Assembly (NCBI RefSeq): GCF_963422355.1
Contig: NC_085097.1
Coordinates: forward strand, 1,581,001 to 1,645,000
Direction: 5' to 3'
Length of the DNA stretch: 64,000 nt
Origin: Corticium candelabrum
Lineage: Eukaryota > Porifera > Homoscleromorpha > Homosclerophorida > Plakinidae
The translations under genes and the position numbers were made by a program. The notes beneath the pieces were generated by a model. It was given only the letters and a program-made list of their open reading frames with translations. It was not told the DNA's origin and ran no database searches. Numbering within the stretch: position 1 is the first letter of the stretch; each line of letters begins with the position of its first letter. Below, piece by piece: positions 1 to 12,171 of the stretch.

Positions 1-57
1 AATTCCTTCAATTTTGGAACTTACACGAGATTTTCACGAATCGAAAGAACTCAGAGA

Positions 58-660
58 ATGGAATACCGCGTTGCAACGTTTACTACTTGTGTAGGCCACG
101 ATGCCCTACGCATATACAACTCTCTGCAATTTGAGAAAGACGCTCATGTGCGAGACATGGACAAAATCCTAGAGAAGATGAAACAATACTGCCTGCGAGA
201 GACAAACGTATATACGAACGATATAAGTCTAACGAAAGATCTCCGCAACAGAGCGAGACGTTTGATGAGTAGTTCACGTACCTTATAGAACTCGTGAAAA
301 CATGCCAGTTTGCAGACATGCAGAATGACCTCTTTCGCGATTGCATTGTTGTTGGCATTCGAGACGATGGTCTACATAAACAACTACTACAGAAGAAAGA
401 CCTGTCATTCAGAGAATGCATCGACACGTGCCGTGCGCATAAATCGACTTCAGTGCAGATGAGAGATATGAAAGTGAAGGATGCCACTGTACACTCATTG
501 AGAGCTCGCAAGAATGCGTCTCAAACGCCCCAGGGAAACGAGACACTCAAATCTAAAGACCACCAGTGCAGAAGAGCTGCTGTCCAGCTTACGGGAAGCA
601 ATTCGAGGAATGCTTGAAGATGCATCACTTTTCCCACATGTGCACCTCCAGCAACAAGGA
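58..660 (+). pseudogene. Ty3/gypsy gag remnant, frameshifted
   Basis: Two overlapping frames carry pieces of a retrotransposon gag-like protein. The first (58-288) ends around the motif MDKILEKMKQYCLRETNV. A third frame then keeps ERYKSNERSPQQSETFDE at about 214-270. The next open frame (294-617) holds KTCQFADMQNDLFRDCIVVG and a CIDTCRAH motif, typical of the region before the zinc knuckle in Ty3/gypsy gag. At least two frame changes and no following protease or RT mean this is a dead fragment. The element may begin left of the window. Family assignment rests on remembered gag motifs and is fairly firm; the exact clade is not. Confidence 0.75.
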
Positions 661-856
661 AAGCCGAAACGTGTACTGCATAAGTTGCATGTGATAATGT
701 AACACGTGTCTAACGAGATGCCACAATTTAACTTTGGGTTACCATATAAAGAAAATTGGGTGGAGTTAATTGAATGACGGGAATATGATCGCTATATATA
801 TACGCCGATTGTGTAATGTAGAATTAGTGATTTTAGTTGTGGTGAGTAAAAACGTA

Positions 857-1522
<666 letters not shown>

Positions 1523-1901
1523 TGAGCACGTGACACTAGCTTTCTGCATAGTAGGAATATCGCTACAACTTCTCTTCCACTAATACAGACCGCTTCCATC
1601 CGTTGCTTCGCACTTTTTCACAGTAAGTCAAACATTTCTAAACTTGTTCAATGTTTGTCCAGGCTTCCGTTGACGAGAATCAGCAGTGCAAAGTACACGT
1701 GGTCAAGCACGGACAGACGCCATTTTCTGCATACTAGTAATGTCTCGGCAAATCGCTATAATACAACTTGACAAATAATAATTTACATCGATTGCTTTCC
1801 ACAATACATAAAATCATATCACAAATTTTATGATTATTCTGACGTCATCTTCTCAGATTTTCAAAATTCGACCAAACGATCGATTTCTCACGTTTCGACT
1901 G
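1523..1901. repeat. Duplicated ~380-bp block, copy 1
   Basis: Begins with a CACGTGACACTA motif followed by TTTCTGCATAGTAGGAATAT and ends near CGATCGATTTCT. The same succession of motifs, with about 85-90% identity by eye, recurs about 503 bp downstream at 2026-2403. It is non-coding. The spacer between copies (1902-2025) is not repeated. It looks like a diverged tandem duplication or two adjacent copies of a non-autonomous repeat. Confidence 0.85.
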
Positions 1902-2025
1902 TATGTAGTCACTTCTGCTGGTAAAGCATAACGTTTAGACATTACCTTCTCGTGCGACGTTCAGTTTTATCTTATTTGCGAACGACTGTCATATTGCGCA
2001 AGCCGCGCAAAATGTTAGTGCACGT

Positions 2026-2403
2026 GACCACGTGACACTACTTTCTGCATAGTAGGAATATCGCTACAACTTTTCTTCTACAACACCGACAGTTTCCATC
2101 CGCTGCTTCCCACTTTTCCACTATAAGACAAACACATTTCTACATTTTGTTAATGTTTGTCCAAGTTTGCCGTTGACGAGAATCAGCAACGCAAAGTGCA
2201 CGTGGTCAAGCGCGATAGACGCTATTTTCTGCATATTAGTAATGTCTCGCCAAATCGCAACAATGTAACTTGACGAAATAAAATTTACATGAAATGCTTA
2301 CGGCAATATATACAATCATATCATAAGGTATCTGATTATTCTGATGTCATCTTGTTAGATTTTCAAAAATTCGACTAAACGATCGATTTCTGACGTTTTG
2401 ATG
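2026..2403. repeat. Duplicated ~380-bp block, copy 2
   Basis: Second copy of the block at 1523-1901, colinear over its whole length with scattered substitutions and small indels. The right edge abuts the LINE remnant that starts near 2416, so copy 2 could mark a 3' or 5' junction of that insertion. Confidence 0.85.
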
Positions 2404-2415
2404 ACTTTTCCCGCC

Positions 2416-2966
2416 AGATTTGGGTTCCAAGCGCTGTTCCTGTGGACAGATCTTAGACAAATTTGGCGACCACTTGCTTGGATGTAGCTGGAACAACATA
2501 AGAACACGCCGTAATGGCAACTGCCGTAAGGAACAACGCTGCAACACTGATACTTGTGCCAGACCGGGTGATATTTCCCACCCTGACTTCGAACAAGGCT
2601 GTGCCACCTATTTTGATGTAACAGTCAGGAACACAATGCAACCGTCATACGTTACCCAAACAGCTTACAGTGCGGGAAATGCAGCTGCAGCTGGAGAAAG
2701 AGAAAATGAGCAACGTCATGAAGCCAATGTCACATCAACGAAAAGTATTTTCCACCCTCTTGTGTGAAAATCTCGGCTTGTGGTCACCACACCGTTTGGA
2801 AGTATTGAAGACCATTGCACGACGTCTATCTTTCAAAAGAAATTTGACAGTCAGCCAGGCAGTCAGAGACATACACGAACAACTGTCGGTGAAACTCTGG
2901 CTATATAACGCCAAAATGATATTCCATAGACTGGCTTTAGACTGTACTGACATGATTTTTGAATAA
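2416..2966 (+). pseudogene. LINE ORF2 C-terminal remnant
   Basis: The frame at 2420-2767 has a cysteine/histidine motif (CSCGQILDKFGDHLLGC) followed by a PxFDVTVRNTM-like stretch. This is the end-of-pol region of LINE-type reverse transcriptases seen in many invertebrate genomes. The reading frame shifts near 2760 and continues to 2966 through FKRNLTVSQAVRDIHEQLSV to a TGA stop. No RT catalytic core is present, so this is a 5'-truncated, frameshifted copy, the usual fate of target-primed insertions. Positions 2667-2847 are nearly identical to 19268-19450. Confidence 0.75.
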
Positions 2967-3019
2967 CGTGTGTTAGAAACCCACGTAGGTGGGTTTATAT
3001 AATATATATATATTTATTG

Positions 3020-3080
<61 letters not shown>

Positions 3081-3120
3081 CATACATACATACATGCATA
3101 CATACATACATACATATATA
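3020..3120. repeat. (TA)n / (CATA)n compound microsatellite
   Basis: About 28 TA units pass directly into CATA tetranucleotide units with one CATG interruption. It lies 55 bp after the LINE stop codon and could be derived from its 3' tail. Confidence 0.95.
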
Positions 3121-3211
3121 CTGTAACATTACTAAATGCCCAATAACCAAAACTACTACTCTTTTAAAAATCTTTCTACTTTGCTATTTAGTTCTGTCGT
3201 AATCCATGTTC

Positions 3212-3574
3212 CTAGATACCATCTGCAAAGGATATGACAAGCCGCATGATGTGCTTTAGCTGAAAGCCTCCAGTCTCTTGGTACCCCGATAAGCTCCAAC
3301 AGATCATCACGTCCGTATTTTTTGCTGCCTCGTTCTTGAAGTACCAGCGATTGAAAAGTTTGTTTATTCTCTTTATCACTGCTGAACTGAATCGCCCGGC
3401 CATGACTATGTGATGCGATGCAGCCATGGATTGTTTCATAGAAACTTTTCTTCCAAAATTAGCCGGACTTTTGACGGGACATGCTGCCAAAAGTGCTGTG
3501 ATATAGCCACCGCTGTCAAGTTCCCAAGAAGAGTTTTCTATGTCTTTTTCTGAGCAATGTATCGCTACAAGCAC
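3212..3574 (-). CDS. Unidentified ORF / possible exon, 120 aa
   Basis: An open frame with balanced composition, including SMKQSMAASHHIVMAGRFSS and RINKLFNRWYFKNEAAKNTD, ending in a proper stop. I do not recognise the family. It may be the last exon of a minus-strand gene, or the relic of a mobile element. The sequence upstream on the minus strand (3575-4100) is AT-rich and intron-like, but no convincing partner exon was found. Confidence 0.3.
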   Translation of the reverse strand: MLVAIHCSEKDIENSSWELDSGGYITALLAACPVKSPANFGRKVSMKQSMAASHHIVMAGRFSSAVIKRINKLFNRWYFKNEAAKNTDVMICWSLSGYQETGGFQLKHIMRLVISFADGI

Positions 3575-5167
3575 ATGTCATATAAACAACATACTTTTCT
3601 AGACGCCAAATTGGCAATATAGCGATAAGAACTCTGCAGGCTTAACGTTGCTTGTCACTGAAATTAGGTCTTGCCAGCACAGCTGCCTTGTTTGAACTGT
3701 TGACTCAGGTGTGGATAATGACATTTTCCTACAATGAAAATGACAGTATGAAGTTAAGAGCTATCAGTTTACTTTTCACTAGAACAGTATTGAATTACTG
3801 ACCTTGTGGTTGTTTGTTTTTCATCATCGTCACTAATTTCTATAGTTTCCGGCTAAAACAAAATAATTTGACAATTTGTAACAAATATACCTATTTGTCG
3901 TTTAGTTTTAATTGGTGTAATATGTTTTTGTTTTGTCTGGTATATTCAAAATTTTCTTGTAAGGAATCATACATTTATCTATGATTACTCGATGATAAAT
4001 ACAGGTAAGCATTTGTTCTCATATTTGAAGATGAGGCAATGCAATACCTCAATTTTTCTTTTTGTAGTCCCTGTTGCGTTTGAAAACTTGACTCCTTTTC
4101 TTTTCTAAAAACCAAATCGATTCATATTGTATTAAACTAACACGGTAATAGACTCGTATACATTTATTATACATTTCATTATTTATATATTTATTATAAT
4201 AATATTTGATTTATATATTTTAATTATGTATTACGTATTATTTGTTGTGCTCAACCAGATCGGTCTAGTTCCAAGAAGCACTGTTTTATAATAATAATAA
4301 TTGTTGTTGTTAATAAACCTGACAAATAATCGATTCCGTGACGTCACAGTGGTTTTTGCGTTTTTGAGAGTAAAGAAGAAAGAACTCATTATTTGGGGTG
4401 GCGTAAAGCTAAAACTGGCTAGGGTTTCTCTCATAAAATATGAAGAAGCCGTTACTAAACTCTGCTATTGAGAAATTCGTCACGTTTCGGTGTCCTGTCA
4501 AGATAGCGCGCGCTTCAAACTCTAGATTTATTTCATAACAAAACAGTTCCGATGGGCGAACTTTTTCTTCATATTTACAGTAAAAATTTTGCAGTAAAGG
4601 GCTGTTTCAATTATAGCCGTAGAGACTGTTATCGTAATTTTGTGGTTATTCAAATTTCCGGTATAGTCACGTGCAGGGAGTGGCTTTATACTTTTGCGAC
4701 GGTCTGCATATATATATGGTAATTTCATTGAACTTTACCAACAAGTTCTCGTGTTCTAAAGTGCATATAATAGTGTAGTAGTGGTAGTTGCAGTACTTTG
4801 ATTACTTATATATACGCGAGTGTGTGCATGCACGTGTCTTGTGAGCAAGTACTATGCTGCGAATGTGTTAGTCGATTACAATTTTATTGTCGCTTAATTT
4901 TCTTACAAATAAATGAATCAATGAATGAATTGCTCTATATCTCACACCAGCCATTTATGCTCTAGAAATTGTTGTTCACAAAATCCATCTATTTTAAAGA
5001 TATATTAATTAACAAAACCCACCAGCACTTAATTATAGCAGCTATACATTGTGTAACAGCTAATTAAATAACATATTTAAATTACATTTAATAGCAGAAC
5101 GCAACGCAATACGTGTACTAAACACTGAGTTCATCTATAGAACTATAGACTACTAGATCTGACCAAA
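3575..5167. other. AT-rich intergenic stretch
   Basis: No ORF with recognisable motifs. It contains short AT-rich runs around 4140-4230 and scattered ATAATAATA motifs, consistent with spacer between the unidentified ORF and the 3' end of the HECT gene. Confidence 0.6.
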
Positions 5168-8028
5168 TCAGTGACAATTTAAAATTGCAAACGCCATTTT
5201 GTTCCTGAAATATTCGTAAGAGCCACAGAGTGCGACAGGAAGCACTAGTCGTAAGTCACAAGTAGATGACCTTGGGCACGTACCAGTCACGTCGCTATGA
5301 TCGACTGCAAGTACAAGATCTTTGTGGAATCTCATCGCTAAAACTGAATCCAAGCCTGTGGCAAACGTGAGAATAGCTGGAAGGTCCAGCGCACATGCTG
5401 CGTTGTCCTCACCTGCAATACACATGCATGCACATAGTATAGTATAGTATTGCATTGAAAAAGATTTAATTATTTAACAACTGTGTTTACGTCGTAATAA
5501 GTTTAGGTTATGTATATGTATGCACCTGCGGAGACGAGGCCATCTTCTACATCACTCAGGAAGCGATACCAGTAAAGTAAGAGTTCCTCGTCGTTTGTTC
5601 TCGCAGTTGTGCCTGTCTGTGAAGGGGTGAACTTGAACAAGCTGCGCATAACTGTAGCATCGACTGGGACGGTTGGAGTATGGGTAAACAGTGATTTCGC
5701 AAAAGGAAAATTTCCAGCTATGAGCTCGTTGACTTGGTGTGAGCGAAGACCTTCTAATAGCTGATCTAGGGCCGCTTTGTTACTGTAAATAATTTGTTGG
5801 AGACAGACCCCTGTCACTAGCTGCTTGATATGATGGGCTTCAAACGACGATGACTGTCGTCCATACCCAAGCTCGAATCGTAGGTCATATTTTCGAGTTT
5901 CTAACATTTGCCTCGCTTCGTCAATACTGGTGGCATCTTGAAGCTGTGACAGTAACAGCACAAAACCGTCAATTAATTAATTAATTAGAATAGTCAAGAG
6001 GGAAACATACCTCTTGCCAGACTTCACGCATATCGGAATCCGGTAGCTCTTCAATAGTAGGAGTTAATCCTTCCAATCCATTATCCAGATACCAGGCTGT
6101 AGATGGTGAAAGAAACTTTGGAGCCAGTCCCCTTGAATCAATGACATGGCCATGAATAGTCCTGGAAAAATCATAATCATGTTACAAACGAAGTCTCTGT
6201 GTTAGTACGCAAGTCTTACCGGCTACAAGGTACTTCTTCTGCTGTAAAGCTGGAGCACTGAGAGAGACAGTGCGAGAATGAAGCAAGCCAAGAAAAAGGT
6301 TTGAATTGCAACATTCTTGCAAAGCGGGACGAAAAAATTCCCGTCTAGGGCCACCGTCGTCTACAGCCTCTTCGAATAGAAAGTGTACACGAAGCCACTT
6401 CTGCCCAGTAAACTTAGGACGTGTCATTGCTTGAACAGTGTCCAACCAAAGATGTGGTCTCCTCACATCGATTGCGTCTATATTCTCTCTGTCACGGTCA
6501 AGAACATCAATGTAAGGCAACACTGCTTCTTGATGGTTCTTCAGTGTAAACTGGATGACAGTAGCTGTAGTGGTTGTAGTAGCTGTATACTGCTATTATG
6601 TAATTCAAGGACGTTTGTATAAATGCACGCGTAGGCTCTAGCATGTTTACCTGCAGGCGTCTTCAACGCTAGCAGCTAACGCTGCCTGCAAATCAACATC
6701 ATCATCGTACAGATAAATTTGAGCTCCTCATCGTCGTCATCGCCGCAAATGTTCGGTGTCATGATAGACATGCACTCTCTATATAGACAAATATGGAGAT
6801 CATAAAAGACCAAATATAGAACAGAATGTATAACCACGTGGTTTCTCACCTGTATGAATTAGCGGTTCTCTGAAGTTGTAGGCTAAATGGCGCATCAGTA
6901 CATGCAGCTGATCTTGCTGTTATTGTCACCGTACGCATTTCGTCTGGCGAACGTCTGGTCATCAGAGATGTCGAGCTTGCTGCTGCTGATCTTGCTGAGG
7001 CAGAAAGTGCACCAGACGACATTTTACTGCGCTTTTCACCCGGCTCTTCTTTCACCACTATAACTTCCTATATAATTAGAACAATTTCAATTAACAAAAA
7101 TCACATGCTGCATGCAGAAATAAAGTGAATGCTCATGTTTATGTCGTGAAACGTTGCTGCGGATGTCTGATTGTTTCTTAGTAATCTTTTAGATGGCCTC
7201 AAATAGACAACCTTTTGGTTGTACACTTGATGCAAAGTCACTACATCCATGACTTGTGAAGGCAATAAGCGAGGACCGACCAACTTGTTTCCAACCGACA
7301 TCACAAACTCAAAGCTATTTCAAACAATTAGGTCAGATTGACGTACTGATATGTATTAATTGATTACTAGCTGGAATCTACTTACTACTAGAAAGGCAAT
7401 CTACTTAGATACCTGCAAGGTCCTTCTGAGTCAGTGCTACCTTCCTCGGTTAGCTCTAGCCGGTCACGAAAAGCGCATTCTAGAGCCTTGTAGAGATTTC
7501 TGCAGCCCACGTCTTGTCCATCGGAAATGCATTCAAAACAAACCCGTCTTCTACTAGACTGACATTTTCTGAATGCCGAAGTGTAGTCTCCCATAACGGA
7601 TCTGGCAGTAGAACTATTTCTTTTGTAATGTTGCATGACGATGAAGACTTGGCGGCAGCAAAGGGTCGACTTCTTCTTTGACGAGACGGTGCACGGAAGC
7701 TTTGAGACGGGTGATTCACGTGGTCTGATGGTCGAGTAGATCTAGAGGTAACAACCCTTCTTGATCTGCTGTCTCTTCGAAAAAGTTGTGAAAGTTGTTG
7801 ATGTGCACTTTCAAACCGTCCAGCTCTTTGCTGTCTCTCATCATCTCGCGATCGGCGTGAAGAAGATTGCTCTCGTGGTGTTCCTATGCGTCTTGACACA
7901 GATTCTTCGACTACAGTACGAAAGTGTGGATTACTGACGATTTCTCTCGTCAAATCATCGACATCTCTCGAGTCTTCAGATTGAGACATATCTAGAGCTG
8001 TGACGTGATCAACACTAGCTGTATACAA
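5168..8028 (-). CDS. G2E3-like HECT E3 ubiquitin ligase, multi-exon
   Basis: Transfers ubiquitin through a catalytic cysteine. Minus-strand exons are about 8028-7412, 7318-7109, 7067-6850, a small exon ending near 6655, ~6560-6220, 6161-6011, 5943-5526 and 5412-5168. The last introns (58, 67 and 113 bp) have clean GT..AG borders. The N-terminus is Ser/Arg-rich and disordered. A UIM-like helix (VDLQAALAASVEDA) lies near 6660-6700. The HECT N-lobe has EEAVDDGGPRREFF; the C-lobe ends with CPRSSTCDLRLVLP, where the TC cysteine (codon 5258-5260) is the expected thioester residue. Two frame problems were seen: a missing base in the C4 run at 6129-6132, just after SLIQG, and a frame change near 7490. 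They may be sequencing errors or early decay. Exon borders upstream of 6560 are tentative. Confidence 0.82.
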
Positions 8029-9124
8029 TGTTGAAAACTCAGTAGTTACTGCCAGAACTGCACTGAAGGGTTGTAATGCAGTTGCTCTAATATATACGCT
8101 ATATCATGGGCGTAGTCGAATACGGTATTTAGAGAAGTCACAAAGTTCACGAAAGTTCACAAGGTCATGTGAAAATGTAAGAGACAAGAGGTCATGCACT
8201 GCCCTGCTGCTACGGGCAACTCGTAACACAAGCATACTTTTGGTCAACGGCTGGGTATTGTTTGCACGGAAGTAGCAACAATGGTCACGGTGCCGCTACA
8301 GATCACGCTCTATATTTGAGCTCTTAACGATGACAAGTACCATACTGCAATTAATTAATTGACACAGGGCGCAGTAAGATGTTTGGAAAACATCGAAAAC
8401 TTTTGAAGTTGGCGTTAAAAATTGAGACTGTCAGGTGAAGGTGAGAATGTAAGCAAAGTTACGTAAAACTTTGTTGTTTTAATTTCTACATTCTCAAGAC
8501 ATAAATTGATGACACTTGTACCGTAGACATAGTTTGTATACTACGTCTTCTGTAACATTTTCAAGAAGTGCTGGAGAGTCTGCAAATTATTTAATTAATG
8601 TAATAAGAAAGATTAATTATTCAAACAATGACCTTAATATGCTTAAAATGAAAATCGAAAATCACAAACAAAACTACTTTTTCAGCGAAATCGTCATTAA
8701 ACTCAATGAAATCGCCAATTCAGACAAAGGTGTATTTAGGCACGCCAACTTTTGCCTAAATGCTTGTGTTGACACCAACCTTCTAAATCCGTTTATGTTG
8801 TGGTACTTCCTCTATCTGAGTCAATTGTGTCTTCTTATGTAGGATTAAAATTTAAGGAAAACATGTAGAGAAAGATATTCTAAATAGCACATTTGGAAGA
8901 AGGTAGACGACTAGATTTTCTGACTAATTTTCTTTCCATCATGTTCGCAGCTGCATGCAAATATGCGACATTATCTACGTGCAGTGATGAGTAAGCGCAG
9001 CAAAGTGAACCTCTTCTCAAGTTTCTGATGATGTCTTCTGTAAATGATTCTGTATATAAAAACGTAGCAGCAAACTCTCCTTGTGTTGCAGTCTCCGTAA
9101 CAAGGCGTCCTTATTTTTGTATCA
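8029..9124. other. Upstream region of the HECT gene, no clear gene
   Basis: Probably holds the promoter and 5' UTR of the minus-strand HECT gene. A 108-codon plus-strand ORF (8516-8842) is rich in Asn, Lys and Leu and matches nothing I know, so I treat it as chance. No TATA box could be assigned with confidence. Confidence 0.5.
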
Positions 9125-9690
9125 CTACTTGCAGTATCCAGCAGGTACTTGAGACCTGCTGCCGTACTGCTTGACCGAGGCAACAGATTCTTGCCAGAAA
9201 CTTGGGTCGTGGAGAGCGATGTTTCTTTCTGCCATGAGACGACAGACGTTAGAAAACGAAACTGCGATACCTTCGTGCCGGATTCCATTCTTGTCTTTGA
9301 AAGTGACGTCAGGTCTGAGAATCTGCAGCACCTATAACCAATACGCTGAAAGTGAACGAACTGCATCAAAATATACAAATGAAATGAAACAAAAACGCAA
9401 ACCCGACTTTCTATTTGCGTAGATATCAAACCGATATACCTTACACTAATTAGTGTAGAGTAACAGATAATTGATAACTCAAAAAACCACATACCTCTGG
9501 TCCCGATAACTGATAAACAAGAAAGCACAGCCTGTTTCAAATGTTGTCGAAACGTTGATTCCTCTCGCTGGAATTTGTTAATCCATGGAACCATTTTCTT
9601 CTCGATATAATTCCATATTTGATCTTCGGGACCTGTGTTGTCAAGCTGCGACGTCAGCTGTACAGTAGACGCAAAAGAGTCAGCATCTAT
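9125..9690 (-). CDS. Unidentified exons, possible spliced gene
   Basis: Two stretches look protein-coding. One (about 9495-9690) includes PEDQIWNYIEKKMVPWINKF and ends at a GTATGT donor. The second (9125-9331) follows an AG acceptor and reads KDKNGIRHEGIAVSFSNVCR, then HDPSFWQESVASVKQY, before a stop at 9125-9127. Composition resembles a soluble protein, but I cannot name it. The simple splice between the two pieces is out of phase, so the model is incomplete or the gene is broken. Confidence 0.35.
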
Positions 9691-10640
9691 TTCTGCTTAG
9701 TGGTACCGCTTTATCCCACTGAACTCCAGTGCATGCAATCGCGCGTCCATAATTAGCTTAGTTAATTCGGGTTTAGTAGCTAACGGTCTTAAAGTCTTTA
9801 GATTATACATGTTGTGGCTGTTATCCTTAAGGTTATATTTATGAAAATACGACATCTAGTACATGCACTTACATAACTAGCAGCATTTAACTAGCAGCAA
9901 AGGTTGAATCCAAGAAAGAGAGATCGAAAAAAAAACCCAGATAAGCAAAGAATTCTGAAGAGCGCTGGGTACGTGTTGAAGATGCGGCAAGCTTCAGGAA
10001 CTCGACCAACTGTCCTGCTTGAAGACAAATGAGGCAGCAAGAAATAAGTGGAGTCGTCACGAACAGCCAAAGCCGTTGAAACAATACAAATGTAAACCAG
10101 AACATGCAGAGCGCTGGAAGTAGGGTGGTGACGCGGCAAACTCCATGTTCCCGTTGACCTGTATACTCTAACAGACAAACAAAATACGAAAAATACGAGT
10201 ACGACGAACTGAAGGTTGCCCACCCAACAATAAAGCTAATGAAAAAAGCGTTCATTCCTCAAATGGGGTCCCATCACCAGAATAAGGACTGACGCAGACA
10301 GCCACAGTGACACAAGCCACAATGGCACAGTCTGAAAAGATGACGACCTCCTCTTCTTCTCTTGTTCCTTCAGCAATTGACGGCTACAACAATTCTCGCG
10401 GCAATGCCAGCCGTACATCCGGGATATGTATATATATGTGCCCCGAAGATGGAAATGACAGTTAGTAAACCGAGTGCTTAGCATTTTGAACATGTGAGAA
10501 CACTTTCATGTTCAAAACCCCAGGACAGACCACGTGGAGGTTGCACTCTCTGCCCCGCCCCCTCCCACCCTAGGCCACGAATTCCAGGCTGTAATTAGAC
10601 GCTGCACATCCCAGTTTAGCTACGGTATCTCTTTTCAAGT
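9691..10640. other. No supported gene
   Basis: Minus-strand ORFs of 85-122 codons between 9887 and 10493 overlap one another in different frames and are rich in Phe, Leu and Ser without recognisable motifs. They are probably chance frames in spacer DNA. Confidence 0.5.
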
Positions 10641-11170
10641 GACCTTTTTAGACAGTATAACAATTGGGTATGCAGCTTCGCACAACTTCGAAGTAAACCA
10701 TATCACGATAATTAATGTAAATTGACATGTCAGTGGTGTCTTCAGTACTAGACCGGTCTATAGTAGCAGGACTCATTCTTTGCCAATTATGCTGTTGTAC
10801 GTTGTAGGAGCACACAAGTTTGCAGCAAATGGGCTAGAGTCAAAATTTCAATGTCGGTGCCCCAGGTTGATTCTTTGTCCATACCGGTTTCTGTTATGTA
10901 TTGCTGAATTTTTGATATTCTGTTGGGAATGTGGTGGAATAATAATAAATGGGCAATGTGCACCATGTGGTTTTAGGATAGCTTTACGTACTGCCATGTG
11001 TTGACTTTCTGAACCACATATAATGTATGCAAAACAACGGAATAAGCAGTTGCCATCTCCTTTGATAGGTATTATTGTAGAGGGGTCTGGTGGTGTTAGA
11101 ACGACGTATGGATCGCCTGGTTGAAGTGTGTTCCTTCCCACAAAACGCAGACCTAAGGTGGCACATGCTT
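10640..11170 (-). pseudogene. OTU cysteine-protease domain of the Helitron
   Basis: The segment near 11070 reads IKGDGNCLFRCFAYIICGSE, the OTU catalytic loop with Asp and Cys. A second frame holds STWGTDIEILTLAHLLQTCV (about 10870), and a third continues through HNWQRM to MVYFEVVRSC (about 10675). OTU proteases use Asp-Cys-His. The final motif is normally H-[FY]-x-V-V, and here the His position is Tyr (VYFEVV). Two frame shifts break the domain. Its position after the helicase is unusual compared with the Helentron layouts I know, and may reflect element structure or rearrangement. Confidence 0.8.
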
Positions 11171-11277
11171 TTCGCTGCCATTGTATCTACAGTGTAGAAC
11201 TTGAATGGCCATACACGTTGTTGTCTGAAATTAACAGTATTACTAGTGACTATCATGTCTGATGTTTCGGCACATTC

Positions 11278-12010
11278 TCATTTGCATAACGTGGTTTTCC
11301 GATTGACTGTGGCATGTTTTTTTGCGTGTAGGCTCTTCTGCTGCATTGGGGATCGCTTCCGATTTGCAGAAAACAATTTAGTGGCGAGACGTGGCATCTT
11401 TCGTTTTGGCTCGTCTTGTTCTACAGTACCAGTGAGCGTAATGTTTCCGTTGGTTTTGGGAATTTGATACATTTGGAGATCTTTTCGGTAAGTTTGTCTG
11501 AGTCTATTGATTTCTTTGAGGCTGGGTACATTGACCATGATAGATTTGCGACTGAACGCAGCTAGGTGTAACCCGGATAGCGATCGCACTCTGGACAACG
11601 CTACGTAGGCCATTCCGGGAAGGAAGACTTGATCTGAGAGGTCTACGATGGCAGCGTCTAGCGACAATCCCTGACACTTTTGAATTGTAATCGCATATGC
11701 CAGAATGAGAGGAAATTGCTTTCTGTATACAAAGTTTTTCATGATCGTAAATTTGCTTTTAACCTGTTGTACGTCGTAAGGCGCAGATGTGTGGTCAAAC
11801 TTAACAGTCACGGTGACTGCTGAGATGGAAGTGACCGTACCTATGGCACCATTTACTAGTCCAGCTTTTGTGTCCATATTGCGTCGCAGAATGACTCGCG
11901 TCCCCACAGCTAGTAGAAGTTTAGCTTCTAGACCGGCAGTTTCATCGACGTTGTCTGTACACGACACAAAGTTTGGATTTCGGAAGGAAGACTAGTAATC
12001 ATTGCGCTGT
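11278..12010 (-). pseudogene. PIF1-like helicase C-terminus
   Basis: A 229-codon open frame with LLAVGTRVILRRNMDTKAGL, the conserved superfamily 1 motif LAYAITIQKCQGLSLDAAIV, and GMAYVALSRVRSLSGLHL, the last helicase motif of PIF1/RRM3 proteins. In Helitrons this domain unwinds DNA during rolling-circle transposition. The ATP-binding Walker A and B motifs are absent, so it cannot work as a helicase. Just upstream (12322-11999) sits the KHLDFMCFPALFP segment normally found several hundred residues N-terminal to it, marking the deletion joint. Confidence 0.85.
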
Positions 12011-12171
12011 TAAACTCGTCACATGCATTTTTTTATTGGAAACAGGCACAGCGGGAAAGAGGGCTGGAAAGCACATGAAATCAAGATGTTTCAGACGATT
12101 ATCAATGCCCTGTTCCGTTACATACAAGATTTTGTATTGCTCCAAGTCTGACCCACTGTTCGGCTTGCTGT

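Noticed and set aside
3017..3202. ORF of Tyr-Ile repeats
   Set aside because: Translation of the TA/CATA microsatellite.
8516..8842. 108-codon plus-strand ORF as a gene
   Set aside because: No recognisable family or splice context; length is not unusual by chance in AT-rich DNA.
9887..10493. Membrane-protein gene on the minus strand
   Set aside because: Hydrophobic ORFs overlap in different frames, lack conserved motifs and have no splice or start context.
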